Positions 37,692 to 47,716 of a stretch of DNA of 64,000 nt are shown here, one piece after another. The number at the start of each line of letters is the position of its first letter. Positions within the stretch are counted from its first letter, which is position 1. Source of the DNA: an uncultured Stenotrophomonas sp. (GTDB lineage Bacteria > Pseudomonadota > Gammaproteobacteria > Xanthomonadales > Xanthomonadaceae); NCBI GenBank assembly GCA_913775725.1, contig CAJYNG010000017.1, positions 1 through 64,000 on the forward strand. The letters run 5' to 3'. The notes beneath the pieces are model-generated. The model did no database searches. It was not told the DNA's origin and worked only from the letters and a program-made list of their open reading frames with translations. A program made the translations under genes and the position numbers.

Positions 37692-39197
37692 ATGGATCCG
37701 ATTCTGCTCGGCAAAGGCATCACCGACGATGTTGCCGTCACCCTGCTGCCGAAACTGGGCAACCGTCACGGTCTGGTGGCCGGCGCCACTGGCACCGGCA
37801 AGACGGTGACCCTGATGACCCTGGCCGAGGGCTTCTCGCGGCTGGGCGTGCCGGTGTTCCTGGCCGATGTGAAGGGCGATGTGTCCGGCCTGGCCGTGCC
37901 CGGCACCGGCGCCGAGAACCTGCTGGCGCGTGCTGCCGAAATCGGCGTGACCGACTACGCGCCAGCCGCCAGCCCGACCATTTTCTGGGACCTGTACGGC
38001 AAGCTGGGTCACCCGGTGCGCACCACGGTCAGCGAGATGGGCCCGACCCTGCTGGCGCGCATCCTCGAGTTGAACGACACCCAGTCCGGCGTGCTCGACA
38101 TCGTGTTCAAGCTGGCCGACGACCGTGGCCTGCTGCTGCTGGACATGGACGATCTGCGCGCCCTGCTTGGCCTGGTGGCCGAGGAGCGCAAGGACATTTC
38201 CACCGAGTACGGCCTGGTCAGCGCGCAGTCCATCGCTGCGATCCAGCGTTCGGTGCTGCGCCTGGCGCAGGATGGCGGCGAGAACTTCTTCGGTGAGCCC
38301 GCATTGGAACTGGCCGACATCATGCGGGTCAATCACGACGGCCGCGGCATGATCGGCATCCTCGCCGCCGATCAGCTGGTGCTCAAGCCCAAGCTGTATT
38401 CGACCTTCCTGCTGTGGCTGCTGTCGGAGTTGTTCGAGCAGCTGCCGGAAGTAGGCGACCTGGACAAGCCGAAGCTGGTCTTCATCTTCGACGAGGCGCA
38501 CCTCCTGTTCGACGACGCACCGGCCTCGCTGGTGCAGCGTATCGAGCAGGTGGTGCGCCTGATCCGCTCCAAGGGCGTGGGCGTATATTTCTGCTCGCAG
38601 TTCCCCGACGACGTGCCGGGCAACATTCTCGGCCAGCTCGGCAACCGCGTGCAGCACGCACTGCGTGCGTTCACCCCGCGCGACCAGAAAGCGGTGAAGA
38701 CTGCTGCCGAAACCTTCGTGCCGAACCCGAAGCTGGACGTGGCCAAGGTACTGAGCCAGCTCGGCACCGGCGAAGCGCTGGTGTCCACACTGCAGGACAA
38801 GGGTGTGCCGATGCCGGTGCAGCAGACGATGATCGCGCCACCGCGCTGCCGGATGGGACCGATCACCGAGGCCGAGCGTGCCCAGGTGCGTGCCGGCAGC
38901 CCGGTCGGCAGCCGCTACGACACCGCGATCAACCGCGAATCGGCCGCCGAACTGCTGGCCCAGCGTACGCAGAAGACCGCCGAACAGGCACAGGCGCCGG
39001 CCGCGCGTAGCCGCGAGCAGGACGAAGCGCAGGAAGGCGGTTTCGGCCAGGCGATCAAGGATGCGATTTTCGGCACCAAGCGCCGCCAGGGCATGATCGA
39101 AACCATGGCCAAGCAGACCACGCGTACCGTTGGCACCAAGCTGGGCAACCAGATCGTGCGCGGCCTGCTGGGCGGCATCTTCGGCGGCAAGCGCTGA
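37692..39197 (+). CDS. HerA-like/DUF853 ATPase (YjgR-like)
   Basis: A 501-aa P-loop ATPase of the HerA/FtsK superfamily, DUF853 branch (E. coli YjgR). Walker A GATGTGKT at residues 31-38; Walker [13 protein letters not shown] near residue 263-274. A charged Gln/Ala linker and a Gly-rich tail ([17 protein letters not shown]) close the protein. The biological role of the family is not established. It is divergent from the mltD-like gene. Confidence 0.88.
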   Translation: MDPILLGKGITDDVAVTLLPKLGNRHGLVAGATGTGKTVTLMTLAEGFSRLGVPVFLADVKGDVSGLAVPGTGAENLLARAAEIGVTDYAPAASPTIFWDLYGKLGHPVRTTVSEMGPTLLARILELNDTQSGVLDIVFKLADDRGLLLLDMDDLRALLGLVAEERKDISTEYGLVSAQSIAAIQRSVLRLAQDGGENFFGEPALELADIMRVNHDGRGMIGILAADQLVLKPKLYSTFLLWLLSELFEQLPEVGDLDKPKLVFIFDEAHLLFDDAPASLVQRIEQVVRLIRSKGVGVYFCSQFPDDVPGNILGQLGNRVQHALRAFTPRDQKAVKTAAETFVPNPKLDVAKVLSQLGTGEALVSTLQDKGVPMPVQQTMIAPPRCRMGPITEAERAQVRAGSPVGSRYDTAINRESAAELLAQRTQKTAEQAQAPAARSREQDEAQEGGFGQAIKDAIFGTKRRQGMIETMAKQTTRTVGTKLGNQIVRGLLGGIFGGKR

Positions 39198-39209
39198 GTT
39201 GCGCCCTTT

Positions 39210-39286
39210 GGTGTCAGAGCCCTTTCTGTGGGAAAGGGATCTGACCCCGGGGTCGGATCCCTTCCGCAAGGAAGAGCTCCGACCCC
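39210..39286. repeat. Tandem palindromes between yjgR-like gene and greB
   Basis: Two adjacent hairpins (39210-39248 and 39249-39286), each ending in GACCCC and containing a CCCTTTC/GAAAGGG or CCCTTCC/GGAAGAG inner stem. They resemble each other in inverted sense and form a REP-like family distinct from the SMAG units. Confidence 0.75.
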
Positions 39287-39324
39287 GCTCCCCCGTTCGT
39301 CATCCAGAAAAGAAGTCGTATTGC

Positions 39325-39831
39325 ATGTCCCGTTGGCGTCCCCCAGCAGAAAAGAGTACCGCCCTGATCACCGCCTCCGGCCACGCTCGGTTGAAGGCCG
39401 AACTGGATGACCTGTGGCGTGTGCGGCGCCCCGAGGTGGTGAAGGCACTGGCCGCAGCCGCCGCAGAGGGCGACCGTTCGGAGAACGCCGAATACACCTA
39501 CCGCAAGAAGCAGCTGGGCGAGATCGACCGCCGTGTGCGCTACCTGACCAAGCGGCTGGAATCGCTGCGCGTGGTCGACACCACGCCGACCGATCCGCAG
39601 GCGGTGTTCTTCGGCGCGTGGGTGGAACTGGAGAACGTGGACAGTGGCGACACCAGCCGCTATCGCATTGTCGGCCCGGATGAGACCGACGCAGGCCTGG
39701 GCTGGATCAGCATCGATTCGCCGCTGGCGCGTGCGCTGCTGAAGAAGCGGCTGGATGATGAATTCTCGGTGGAGCTGCCCGGCGGCCAGTTCACCTTTGC
39801 GGTGATCGGAGTGGAGTACGAGCCTGTGTAG
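39325..39831 (+). CDS. greB: Transcription elongation factor GreB
   Basis: Rescues backtracked RNA polymerase by stimulating transcript cleavage. The 168-aa product has the N-terminal coiled coil with acidic tip residues in [19 protein letters not shown] and the C-terminal FKBP-like domain ([22 protein letters not shown]). The longer sequence, basic start [12 protein letters not shown] and [11 protein letters not shown] fit GreB rather than GreA. The TAG stop (39829-39831) coincides with the GTAG head of a diverged SMAG unit. Confidence 0.93.
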   Translation: MSRWRPPAEKSTALITASGHARLKAELDDLWRVRRPEVVKALAAAAAEGDRSENAEYTYRKKQLGEIDRRVRYLTKRLESLRVVDTTPTDPQAVFFGAWVELENVDSGDTSRYRIVGPDETDAGLGWISIDSPLARALLKKRLDDEFSVELPGGQFTFAVIGVEYEPV

Positions 39832-39922
39832 CGTCGAGCCATGCTCGACTGCATTGCCGTTGTAGAGCCGAGCCCATGCTCGGCTGATGGGCAAACGCAG
39901 CCGAGCATGGGCTCGGCTCTAC
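39828..39922. repeat. SMAG cluster supplying stop codons of greB and the DUF3025 gene
   Basis: Three units: a diverged one GTAGCGTCGAGCCATGCTCG (39828-39852), a canonical one GTAGAGCCGAGCCCATGCTC (39862-39886), and an inverted canonical one ending 39922. The GTAG of the first contains the greB stop TAG; the GTAG of the last, on the minus strand, contains the DUF3025 stop TAG. Confidence 0.88.
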
Positions 39923-40758
39923 AACGGCAACAGCGCCAGCGGCGGCGGGTACGCGCGGCAGGCGCGCAGCGGGCGGAAATAGCCGGCATCTGCATAGAAG
40001 GCGGTGTCCTGTCCCTCGTGCCAGCCCGGAACTCCAGCCAACGGCAACGGACGCAACTGCAAGGGATCGGTCACTGCCCGACCCTCGGCAATGGCCGCGG
40101 TCACTGCGTCAACGCAGGCACCATCGATTTCGCCGTGCACCACCACACACTTTCCCACCAGCCGGCGCCCCGGCAGCAGTGCCTGCTCCATCAGTGCGTG
40201 CCCGAATACCGCAGCGATGGCGATATCGCCGCTCAGCCAGTGTCTCGATTCGAACAGCGCACGCCAGTCGTGCACATCCCAGGCAGTCAGCAGCGTGTGA
40301 TTGCGCACGCGCACGATCACGCCGGTTTCGTCGAACTGGGTCAACGCGGCCTGCGCACGGTTGCGCTGGCCCGGCGGCATGGATGCGATATGCCTGCACT
40401 GCTGCACATTGAGCGCCTGCTTGAGCTGCGGGTAGCGGGCCCACACCAGTGCATTGAACAGGTCATGCCAATTGTCAGCGCGGGTGGCGATACAGCCCTG
40501 CGCGATGCGGGCTTCATAGTGCAGGCCGTCGGCCAGCAGCGTGGCGTCCTGCTCGATCAAGTGCTTGCCGGGCAGTGACAGGCGCGCATCGAGCACGGCG
40601 ACGGCCGGCCACTCCGGGCCTTCCAACAGATCACGAACGTCGCGCAACCCGGCAAACACCGGGTGCGCGAACACCTGCGGATCGACCGCCGCACGCGGCG
40701 GCGGCACGAAGCGGCGGACACCGCTGCCGTCACCGGCGGCGGTCATCGCTGCAGTCAC
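39919..40758 (-). CDS. DUF3025 domain protein
   Basis: A 279-aa predicted cytoplasmic protein of the DUF3025 family, function unknown. Family features are [33 protein letters not shown] and [20 protein letters not shown]. The start is uncertain: GTG at 40758 overlaps the rimO stop (GTGA), ATG at 40746 is in frame and equally plausible. Its stop codon lies inside a SMAG unit. Confidence 0.8.
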   Translation of the reverse strand: MTAAMTAAGDGSGVRRFVPPPRAAVDPQVFAHPVFAGLRDVRDLLEGPEWPAVAVLDARLSLPGKHLIEQDATLLADGLHYEARIAQGCIATRADNWHDLFNALVWARYPQLKQALNVQQCRHIASMPPGQRNRAQAALTQFDETGVIVRVRNHTLLTAWDVHDWRALFESRHWLSGDIAIAAVFGHALMEQALLPGRRLVGKCVVVHGEIDGACVDAVTAAIAEGRAVTDPLQLRPLPLAGVPGWHEGQDTAFYADAGYFRPLRACRAYPPPLALLPL

Positions 40759-42116
40759 AGCATCTTGAGATCGAATGCAGGGCGGGTGGCGGCAGCCAGC
40801 GCGTCACCGTACAGGTCGTGCTCGTCGCTCTCGGTGATCTCCACGTCGACGAATTCGCCCACGCGCAGCGGCACCTGGTCGGCGTTCTGGATATGCACCA
40901 GACCGTCGATCTCCGGCGCATCGGCCTTGGAACGAGCCACGGCGATATCGCCTTCGATAGCATCGACCAGGCACTGCTGCACGGTGCCGATCTTGGCTTC
41001 CAGGCGCGCGGCGGAAATCTGCGCCTGCTTCTCCATGAAGCGGGCCAGGCGCTCCTGCTTCACTTCTTCCGGCACGGCATCGGGCAGGTCGTTGGCAGTG
41101 GCACCCTCGACCGGCGAATAAGCGAACGCGCCCACGCGATCCAGCTGCGCTTCGTCGAGGAACGACAGCAGTTCCTCGAATTCGGCCTCGGTCTCACCCG
41201 GGAAACCGACGATGAAGGTCGAGCGCACGGTGATGTCCGGCGCGATACGGCGCCAGTTCTGCACGCGTTCGAGGGTCTTCTCAACTGCACCTGGACGCTT
41301 CATCAGGCGCAGGATGCGCGGGCTGGCGTGCTGGAATGGAATATCCAGGTACGACAGGATGCGGTTCTCGGCCATCAGCGGCACCACCTCGTCCACGTGC
41401 GGGTACGGGTAGACGTAGTGCATGCGCACCCACGCATCCAGCTCGGACAGGCCTTCGCACAGGGCCTTCAGGCGGGTCTGGTAGGCCTTGTCGCGCCACA
41501 TCTTCTCGGCGTACTTCACGTCCACGCCGTAGGCCGAGGTGTCCTGCGAAACCACCAGCAGCTCGCGCACGCCGCCACGCACCAGGCGCTCGGCTTCGCG
41601 CAGCACCTCATCCACCGGACGCGAGACCAGCTTGCCGCGCATCGACGGAATGATGCAGAAGCTGCACTTGTGGTTGCAGCCTTCGGAAATCTTCAGGTAC
41701 GCGTAATGGCGCGGGGTCAGCTTGATGCCGTAGTCGGGCACCAGGTCCACGAAGGGATCGTGCCTGGGCGGCAGCGCTTCGTGCACCGCTTCCATCACGC
41801 TCTGGTAGTCCTGCGGCCCGGACACCGCCAGCACGTTCGGGTAGGCCTCGCGGATCTGCTCCGGGCGCTTGCCCAGGCAGCCGGTGACGATCACCTTGCC
41901 GTTCTGGTTCATCGCCTCGCCGATGGCGTCCAGCGATTCGGTCACCGCCGAATCGATGAAGCCGCAGGTGTTGACCACCACCACGTCGGCCGAGTCGTAG
42001 GACGGCACGATGTCATAGCCTTCCGAGCGAAGCTGGGTAAGGATGCGTTCGGAATCGACAAGGGCCTTCGGGCAGCCAAGGCTGACGAAGCCGACTTTGG
42101 GGTTCAGCTGGGACAT
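40755..42116 (-). CDS. rimO: Ribosomal protein uS12 methylthiotransferase
   Basis: Radical-SAM enzyme that adds a methylthio group to Asp88 of ribosomal protein S12. The 453-aa product has the N-terminal cluster cysteines Cys15, Cys51 and Cys80, the radical-SAM motif CNHKCSFC (Cys147, Cys151, Cys154), and a C-terminal TRAM domain. The phrase [19 protein letters not shown] marks it as RimO rather than MiaB. The ATG at 42116 is used. Confidence 0.97.
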   Translation of the reverse strand: MSQLNPKVGFVSLGCPKALVDSERILTQLRSEGYDIVPSYDSADVVVVNTCGFIDSAVTESLDAIGEAMNQNGKVIVTGCLGKRPEQIREAYPNVLAVSGPQDYQSVMEAVHEALPPRHDPFVDLVPDYGIKLTPRHYAYLKISEGCNHKCSFCIIPSMRGKLVSRPVDEVLREAERLVRGGVRELLVVSQDTSAYGVDVKYAEKMWRDKAYQTRLKALCEGLSELDAWVRMHYVYPYPHVDEVVPLMAENRILSYLDIPFQHASPRILRLMKRPGAVEKTLERVQNWRRIAPDITVRSTFIVGFPGETEAEFEELLSFLDEAQLDRVGAFAYSPVEGATANDLPDAVPEEVKQERLARFMEKQAQISAARLEAKIGTVQQCLVDAIEGDIAVARSKADAPEIDGLVHIQNADQVPLRVGEFVDVEITESDEHDLYGDALAAATRPAFDLKML

Positions 42117-42319
42117 GGAATCGCGGGACTCTGGGGGCCTGGGCCCCTGCCGTCGTGGCAGGGGTTCCTGGGGGCCGGGGCCTGAAAGGGCGCCAGTATA
42201 CCGGGGTTGGCGGCCTCGCTCTGAATGGCCAGCCGCCCGATCACGCACAGCCGCTGACACCGCGCTAACCCACGCAGCGCCGACAATGCGGGTCTGTTCC
42301 CCGCAATGAGATAGCAGCG

Positions 42320-42991
42320 ATGGCCGAGTGGATCACCCTGGATACGCATCACGGCCCGGTACGGGCCTGGCAGGCCCTGCCGGAAGGCACCGCGCGTGGC
42401 GGCTTGGTGGTAGTGCAGGAAATTTTCGGCGCCAACCCGCACATCCGCGGCGTAGCAGAGCGCTTCGCGGCCGAAGGCTACGCGGTGCTGGCGCCCTCGT
42501 TCTTCGACCTGGTCGATGGTGCCGAGGCAGATCCGGATGCCCTGCCCTACGACGCCGAGGGCGTGAAGCAGGGCCTGGAACGGGTCAGTGCGCTGGGCAT
42601 GGAAAAGGCGCTGGAAGTGGTCCGTGCTGCAGCAACCCGGCTGACCCCCTACGGTAAGGTCGGCACCGTCGGCTACTGCTGGGGCGGCAGCGTCGCCCTG
42701 CTGTCCGCGCTGCGCCTGGGCCTGCCTTCGGTCAGCTACTACGGTGCGCGCAACGTCCAGTTCCTGGATGAGACGCCAAAGGCTCCGGTGATCTTCCACT
42801 TCGGTGCCCAGGACCGCAGCATCCCGCCGGAGGCCGTGCAGGCCCACCGCGAGAAGCTGCCGCAGATGGCCACCTACGTCTATCCGGCCGATCACGCCTT
42901 CAACCGGGAGGTCGGACATGCGTATGATCCAGACAGCGCCGCCCTGGCGCTGCAACGCACCCTGGACTTCTTCTCGGAGCATCTTGGATGA
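42320..42991 (+). CDS. Dienelactone hydrolase family protein
   Basis: A 223-aa alpha/beta hydrolase. The nucleophile is Cys120 in [10 protein letters not shown] rather than serine, as in dienelactone hydrolases; Asp (FGAQDRSIP) and His (PADHAF) complete the triad, and Glu34 (VVVQEIFG) is the family's regulatory glutamate. Physiological substrate unknown. Its stop overlaps the HIT gene start by 4 bp (ATGA). Confidence 0.92.
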   Translation: MAEWITLDTHHGPVRAWQALPEGTARGGLVVVQEIFGANPHIRGVAERFAAEGYAVLAPSFFDLVDGAEADPDALPYDAEGVKQGLERVSALGMEKALEVVRAAATRLTPYGKVGTVGYCWGGSVALLSALRLGLPSVSYYGARNVQFLDETPKAPVIFHFGAQDRSIPPEAVQAHREKLPQMATYVYPADHAFNREVGHAYDPDSAALALQRTLDFFSEHLG

Positions 42992-43404
42992 GCGATTTCG
43001 AACTCGATTCACGCCTGGCCACCGATAGCGTGCTGGTGGCGGAAGGACCGTTGTCGCAAGTGCGGCTGATGAACGACGAACGATTCCCCTGGCTGGTGCT
43101 GGTACCGCGCCTGGCCGGGGTGACCGAGTGGATCGAGCTGGACGGCGAGCAGCAGGACAAGCTGCGCACCGAGCTCAACCGCGCCTGCAAGGCCCTGAAG
43201 GGCGCCGACGGGGTGGAGAAGATCAATATCGGTGCGCTGGGCAACATCGTGCGCCAGCTGCATTTCCATGTGATCGGCCGCCATGACGGCGACCCCGCGT
43301 GGCCAGGCCCGGTCTGGGGCAGCGGCCCCGCGCACCGCTACGAGCCAGGCGCGCTGGACCAGCATGTCGCCTACTGGAAGGAACGGCTAGGATATCCAGC
43401 CTAG
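42988..43404 (+). CDS. HIT family protein
   Basis: A 138-aa histidine-triad-fold protein with QLHFHVIGRHDGDPAWPGPV near residues 92-111. The classic HxHxH is altered to HFHVIGR, as in a bacterial HIT subfamily often linked to dienelactone hydrolase genes; activity would be nucleotidyl hydrolysis but is not certain. Translation is coupled to the hydrolase by the ATGA overlap. Confidence 0.88.
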   Translation: MSDFELDSRLATDSVLVAEGPLSQVRLMNDERFPWLVLVPRLAGVTEWIELDGEQQDKLRTELNRACKALKGADGVEKINIGALGNIVRQLHFHVIGRHDGDPAWPGPVWGSGPAHRYEPGALDQHVAYWKERLGYPA

Positions 43405-43425
43405 TCCTGAGCGTTTGCCGACCCG

Positions 43426-43593
43426 ATGCGATTCAACCTCGTTGCCGCCGTCCTGCTGATCCTGATCGGCCTGTTCATGCTCGCCAGCAACCTCGGCTGG
43501 ACGCACCTGAACCTGTCCAAGCTGCTGCTGACCTGGTGGCCGGTGGCACTGGTGGGCGTCGGCATCGCGATGCTGTTCGGTCGCGGGAAATGA
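43426..43593 (+). CDS. Small membrane protein, LiaF-like transmembrane domain
   Basis: A 55-aa protein with two hydrophobic helices: VAAVLLILIGLFMLASNLGW (about 6-25) and LLTWWPVALVGVGIAMLF (about 34-51). The pattern, with NLGW and WWPVALVGVGI, matches the small LiaF-like TM domain (DUF5668 type). It lies 21 bp after the HIT gene on the same strand and is followed by a strong terminator, so it is the last gene of that operon. Function unknown. Confidence 0.8.
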   Translation: MRFNLVAAVLLILIGLFMLASNLGWTHLNLSKLLLTWWPVALVGVGIAMLFGRGK

Positions 43594-43595
43594 CG

Positions 43596-43622
43596 AAGGC
43601 GGCGCATTGCGCCGCCTTCTTT
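43596..43622 (+). terminator. Terminator of the hydrolase-HIT-small protein operon
   Basis: Perfect 10-bp stem AAGGCGGCGC/GCGCCGCCTT with loop ATT followed by CTTT, 2 bp after the stop codon. Confidence 0.85.
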
Positions 43623-43668
43623 CATGCGGAGCCGAGCATGGCCCGGCGCTACAAGCGGCCTACAGTCA

Positions 43669-44241
43669 TCAGGTGCGCGGCAGGGTCACGCCGGTCTGGC
43701 CCTGGTACTTGCCGCCACGATCGCGGTACGACGTCTCGCAGACGTCATCGGCCGCTGCCTGGAAGAACAACATCTGCGCTACGCCTTCGTTGGCGTAGAT
43801 GCGCGCCGGCAGCGGCGTGGTGTTGCTGAACTCAAGGGTCACGTGGCCCTCCCACTCCGGCTCCAGCGGGGTCACGTTGACGATGATGCCGCAGCGCGCG
43901 TAGGTGCTCTTGCCCAGGCACACCACCAGGGTATCGCGCGGAATGCGGAAGTACTCAACGGTACGCGCCAGCGCGAAGCTGTTCGGCGGAATGATGCACT
44001 CGTCGGCGGTGATGTCGACGAAGCTGCCCGAGTCGAAGTGCTTGGGATCGACGATGGTCGAGTTGATGTTGGTGAACACCTTGAACTCGCGCGAGCAGCG
44101 CACGTCATAGCCATAGCTGGACGTGCCATAGCTGACGATGCGCTCGCCGTTGGCCTGCTTGACCTGCCCTGCCTCGAACGGCTCGATCATGCCGTGCTGC
44201 TCGGACATGCGGCGGATCCAACGGTCACTCTTGATGCTCAT
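43669..44241 (-). CDS. dcd: dCTP deaminase
   Basis: Deaminates dCTP to dUTP, the main source of dUMP for thymidylate in gammaproteobacteria. The 190-aa product starts [18 protein letters not shown]; active-site features are [11 protein letters not shown], and the catalytic Glu in [14 protein letters not shown]. The length is normal. The ATG at 44241 is used. It is convergent with the small membrane protein gene and divergent from the first TonB-dependent receptor. Confidence 0.96.
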   Translation of the reverse strand: MSIKSDRWIRRMSEQHGMIEPFEAGQVKQANGERIVSYGTSSYGYDVRCSREFKVFTNINSTIVDPKHFDSGSFVDITADECIIPPNSFALARTVEYFRIPRDTLVVCLGKSTYARCGIIVNVTPLEPEWEGHVTLEFSNTTPLPARIYANEGVAQMLFFQAAADDVCETSYRDRGGKYQGQTGVTLPRT

Positions 44242-44665
44242 GCTCTGTCCTGTTGAACGAGGGGGGAATCCGGGCTGCGCCCGAGGCGGCGATTCTACAG
44301 GCCAGCTCCGTAGCCCGGCCATGCCGTCGCTCATGGTGCAAAGGAACGGTGACACACCGCCCGGCCCCGGGGAGCCGCAGTCGATGCTTAATAACAAATG
44401 AGACTGTTGCCGCCTATACTTTTCACTTACCACATATCAGCGCCCATTTCCATCGCAGTCTTTCATCTGAAACAAACTGAAACAAAAAAATATTTCTCAT
44501 TTATTTCAACAACATAACCCAATATTAGACGCGCGCTCCAGACATGAGCGCCAGATGAACATTGCAGGAACAAGAATTCATCGTTACGGTTTCATTCATC
44601 CTGAACAATTCGTTCAGGTACCCCTGAAACGAACCGACTTCCCTCTGCAACCGCAAAGGAACACG
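44242..44665. other. Control region between dcd and the first receptor
   Basis: No gene. From about 44380 to 44560 the sequence is AT-rich, unlike the rest of the window, and should hold the receptor promoter. It contains A-tracts (ACAAAAAAATATTTC near 44483), an inverted repeat at 44600-44618, and the ribosome binding site AAAGGA before the ATG at 44666. The 20-nt motif shared by the other three receptors is not found here. Confidence 0.55.
44600..44618. promoter_or_regulatory. Candidate operator CCTGAAC-N5-GTTCAGG
   Basis: Perfect 7-bp inverted repeat with spacer AATTC, 47 bp before the receptor ATG, likely within the mRNA leader. A further half-site-like CCTGAAAC follows at 44623. No protein can be named. 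Confidence 0.4.
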
Positions 44666-47644
44666 ATGAATCTGAACGTCAATGGACGCGTCCTGAAGCG
44701 CACCGCACTCGCGGTCGTCCTGGCCGCAATGGCTGGCACCAGCTACGCCCAGAGCACTGCGGGCGACATCATCGGCACGGCTTCGTCCGCCGACAAGATC
44801 CAGGTAAAGAGCCTGGCCTCGGGTGCGACCCGCGAAACCACTGTCAGCAGTGACGGCCGATTCCGCCTGTCGCAGCTGCCAACCGGTACTTACGAGGTCA
44901 TCAGCTACAGCGGTGGCACCCAGGTAGGCAGCACCCGCGTGAACGTCGTCGCCGGGCAGACCACCACGGCGACCTTCGCCGCGGGCAACGCCACGTCGCT
45001 GGAAACAGTCAACGTCCGCGCCACTGGCACCGCGCCGATCGACCTGAGCAGCGTTGAAACCCGCACCACATTCACCGCCGAGCAGCTCAACTCCCTGCCG
45101 GTAGGTCGCGACGTCACCAGCGTTTCGCTATTGACGCCCGGCACGGTCGCCTCCAGTGGTTACTTTGGCCCGGCGTCCTTCGGCGGCGCGTCGGCTGCGG
45201 AAAACAGCTATTACGTCAACGGCTTCAACGTCACAAATCTGTACGACAGCCTGTCGTTCTCGGAGATTCCGTATCAGGCGATCGACCAGCTGGATGTGCA
45301 GACAGGCGGTTACGGCGCCAAATACGGCCTGTCCACCGGCGGTGTGACCAGCGTCAACGTGAAGCGCGGCACCAACGAATGGAAGGGTGGCTTCTCCTGG
45401 ACAGGAGCGCCGGACTGGGGCCGTTCGAAGATTCCGAACTCGCACCGCAATGACGGCCAGATCTTCCGCGACTACAGCAGCTCGGCCAGTTCATCCAATG
45501 TCTACTCGGCCTGGGCCGGTGGCCCGCTGATCGAGGACAAGCTGTTCGTCTTCGCAATGGGGCAGTTCAGCAACTCCAAGAGCACGACCTATGGCAGCCG
45601 CTCCGAGTACAGCAATGCCAGCGTCGGCGGCACCTCCTACGACTATGAAGTAAAGACTCCGTACTGGCTGCTGAAGGTCGACTGGTATCTCAACGAGAAC
45701 AACCACCTCGAGTACACCGGCTTCGACAACAGCAACCGCTACACCTACGACTACTACAACAACGTCTACAACGTCGCGGACGAACGCTCCAACCGGACCA
45801 CCTACAAGGGTCAGCTGGTTGGCAAGCGCGGTGGCCAGACCGACATCTTCAAGTGGACCAGCTACCTGACCGACAACCTGACTGCATCGCTGCAGTATGG
45901 GCAGATGCGCAACCAGGCATCGGAATTCACCATCGACCCGAAGGGCGTGATGAGTTCGTACAACGGTGACGTGCACTCACCCGATGGCGCCTGCCCGTAC
46001 GTCGTCTACAACGGCACCGTGATCGGGTGCTCGGTGGCCAGTCAGGTCGACCTGATGGGCGGCAAGAACGAGCGCAAGGGCGGCAAGCTCGATTTCGAAT
46101 GGCAACTGGGCGACCACCGCGTGGCCTTCGGCTATGGCAACGAAAAGTGGGATTCCCGCCAGGGTACCGCCTACTCCGCCGGTGCCTACTGGAGCATCAA
46201 TTCCGCCAGCAAGACCGCGGTCCGCACCAACTACCGCACTGGTGGCAGCGTCCGCATCGAGCAGAACTCCTGGTACCTGCAGGACAACTGGCAGGTCACC
46301 GACAATTTCATGCTGTACCTCGGTGTCCGCAACGATTCGTTCAAGAACAAGAACTCCGACAACATCACCTTCGTCAAGCAGGACAACATCTGGCAGCCGC
46401 GCCTGGGCTTCTCCTGGGATACCACTGGCGACGGTCGCAGTAAGCTGTTCGGTTCGCTGGGTCGCTACTCGCTGCCGATCGCAGCCAACGTCGCGCTGCG
46501 CGCCGCCAGCGCCTCCTACTACACCGCCGACTACTACACCTATCTGGGCTCCTATGACCCGGTGTCGGGCAAGCCGAATGTCGCGCCGACGCCCTATCGC
46601 AGTGAGGTCTACAACGGCGAGAACGGCACCCTCCCGGATCCGCATGCCGTTGCCAGCCGCGGCCTGAAGCCGTTCACCCAGGACGAAGCCATTCTTGGCT
46701 ACCAGTACCAGCTGTCGAGCGCCAACGATTTCCTCAATGACTGGACTGTCGGCATCAAGGCAACCTATCGCAAGCTGCACAACGTCATCGACGACACCTG
46801 CGATTCGCGTTCGATCTACAACGCAGCAAAGGCCGCTGGTTACGACCTTTCCGGGTGGGACAGCGAATGGGCAGTGCCGGGCAACCTGCCGGGCTGCTAT
46901 CTGTTCAACCCGGGCAAAGATCTGAACCTGTCGCTGGATGTGGATGGTGATGGCAAGCCGGATTCGATCAGCGTTCCAGGCAGTCAGCTGGGCCCCAAGG
47001 CCGAGCGCACCTACAAGGCGCTCACCCTGAGCGCCGACAAGCGCACCGACCGCTGGTATGCCAGCCTGTCCTATACCTGGTCGAAGCTGGACGGCAACTA
47101 CGAAGGTCTGGTGAAGAGCAGCAACGGCCAGGATGATACCGGCACCACCTCCGACTTCGACTTCCCGGAGATCATGTATGGCGCCAATGGCTACCTGTTC
47201 AATGACCACCGTCATTCGATCAAACTGTTCGGCTCGTACGACTTCACCCCGGAATGGCAGCTGGGCCTCAACATCCAGGCACAGTCGGGCTCTCCGATCA
47301 GCTGCTTCGGCGGCGGCTTCGATGGCGACGAAGGCACCTTCGGCACCGAGTACGGCTATGGTGCTGCTTTCCACTATTGCAACGGCGAACTGTCACCGCA
47401 AGGGAAGTCCGGGCGTACGCCGTGGACGGTCAATGTCAGCCCGAGCCTGACCTACCGCCCGAACTGGCTGTCCGGCTTGAGCGTCCAGGCATCAGTGCTT
47501 AATGCCTTCAACAACATCAAGCCGGTGCAGGTCTACGAAGTCACCGAGAATGTGGATTACGGCCGCGTCTACAACGACTACGGCGTAGGCAAGTACTACA
47601 CCACGCCGCGCTACGTCCGCTTCCAGGTCCAGTACGACTGGTAA
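44666..47644 (+). CDS. Oar-like TonB-dependent receptor with N-terminal carboxypeptidase-like domain
   Basis: A 992-aa outer-membrane beta-barrel. Signal peptide residues about 1-29 (ending GTSYAQ). Residues about 35-110 form a carboxypeptidase-regulatory-like Ig domain (KIQVKSLASGATRETTVSSD, then GRFRLSQLPTGTYEVI), then the plug (NSLPVGRDVTSVSLLTPGTV, YYVNGFNVTNLYDSL, GGYGAKYGLSTGG), then the barrel ending PRYVRFQVQYDW. This is the layout of Oar/OmpA-like receptors in Xanthomonadaceae; ligand unknown. The ATG at 44666 has AAGGA upstream. A strong terminator follows. Confidence 0.92.
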   Translation: MNLNVNGRVLKRTALAVVLAAMAGTSYAQSTAGDIIGTASSADKIQVKSLASGATRETTVSSDGRFRLSQLPTGTYEVISYSGGTQVGSTRVNVVAGQTTTATFAAGNATSLETVNVRATGTAPIDLSSVETRTTFTAEQLNSLPVGRDVTSVSLLTPGTVASSGYFGPASFGGASAAENSYYVNGFNVTNLYDSLSFSEIPYQAIDQLDVQTGGYGAKYGLSTGGVTSVNVKRGTNEWKGGFSWTGAPDWGRSKIPNSHRNDGQIFRDYSSSASSSNVYSAWAGGPLIEDKLFVFAMGQFSNSKSTTYGSRSEYSNASVGGTSYDYEVKTPYWLLKVDWYLNENNHLEYTGFDNSNRYTYDYYNNVYNVADERSNRTTYKGQLVGKRGGQTDIFKWTSYLTDNLTASLQYGQMRNQASEFTIDPKGVMSSYNGDVHSPDGACPYVVYNGTVIGCSVASQVDLMGGKNERKGGKLDFEWQLGDHRVAFGYGNEKWDSRQGTAYSAGAYWSINSASKTAVRTNYRTGGSVRIEQNSWYLQDNWQVTDNFMLYLGVRNDSFKNKNSDNITFVKQDNIWQPRLGFSWDTTGDGRSKLFGSLGRYSLPIAANVALRAASASYYTADYYTYLGSYDPVSGKPNVAPTPYRSEVYNGENGTLPDPHAVASRGLKPFTQDEAILGYQYQLSSANDFLNDWTVGIKATYRKLHNVIDDTCDSRSIYNAAKAAGYDLSGWDSEWAVPGNLPGCYLFNPGKDLNLSLDVDGDGKPDSISVPGSQLGPKAERTYKALTLSADKRTDRWYASLSYTWSKLDGNYEGLVKSSNGQDDTGTTSDFDFPEIMYGANGYLFNDHRHSIKLFGSYDFTPEWQLGLNIQAQSGSPISCFGGGFDGDEGTFGTEYGYGAAFHYCNGELSPQGKSGRTPWTVNVSPSLTYRPNWLSGLSVQASVLNAFNNIKPVQVYEVTENVDYGRVYNDYGVGKYYTTPRYVRFQVQYDW

Positions 47645-47674
47645 GCGGGCAACTCTCCAGGAAAGCTCCAACTT

Positions 47675-47706
47675 GCCGCCGGCCTTGCGCCGGCGGCCTT
47701 TTCTTT
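47675..47706 (+). terminator. Terminator of the Oar-like receptor
   Basis: 9-bp stem GCCGCCGGC/GCCGGCGGC with loop CTTGC, then CTTTTCTTT, 31 bp after the stop. Confidence 0.9.
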
Positions 47707-47716
47707 GCAGCTGTGA

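Noticed and set aside
44600-44618. LexA box
   Set aside because: The dyad has GAAC-N5-GTTC, which does not match the spacing of known LexA sites well enough, and the gene is not an SOS type.
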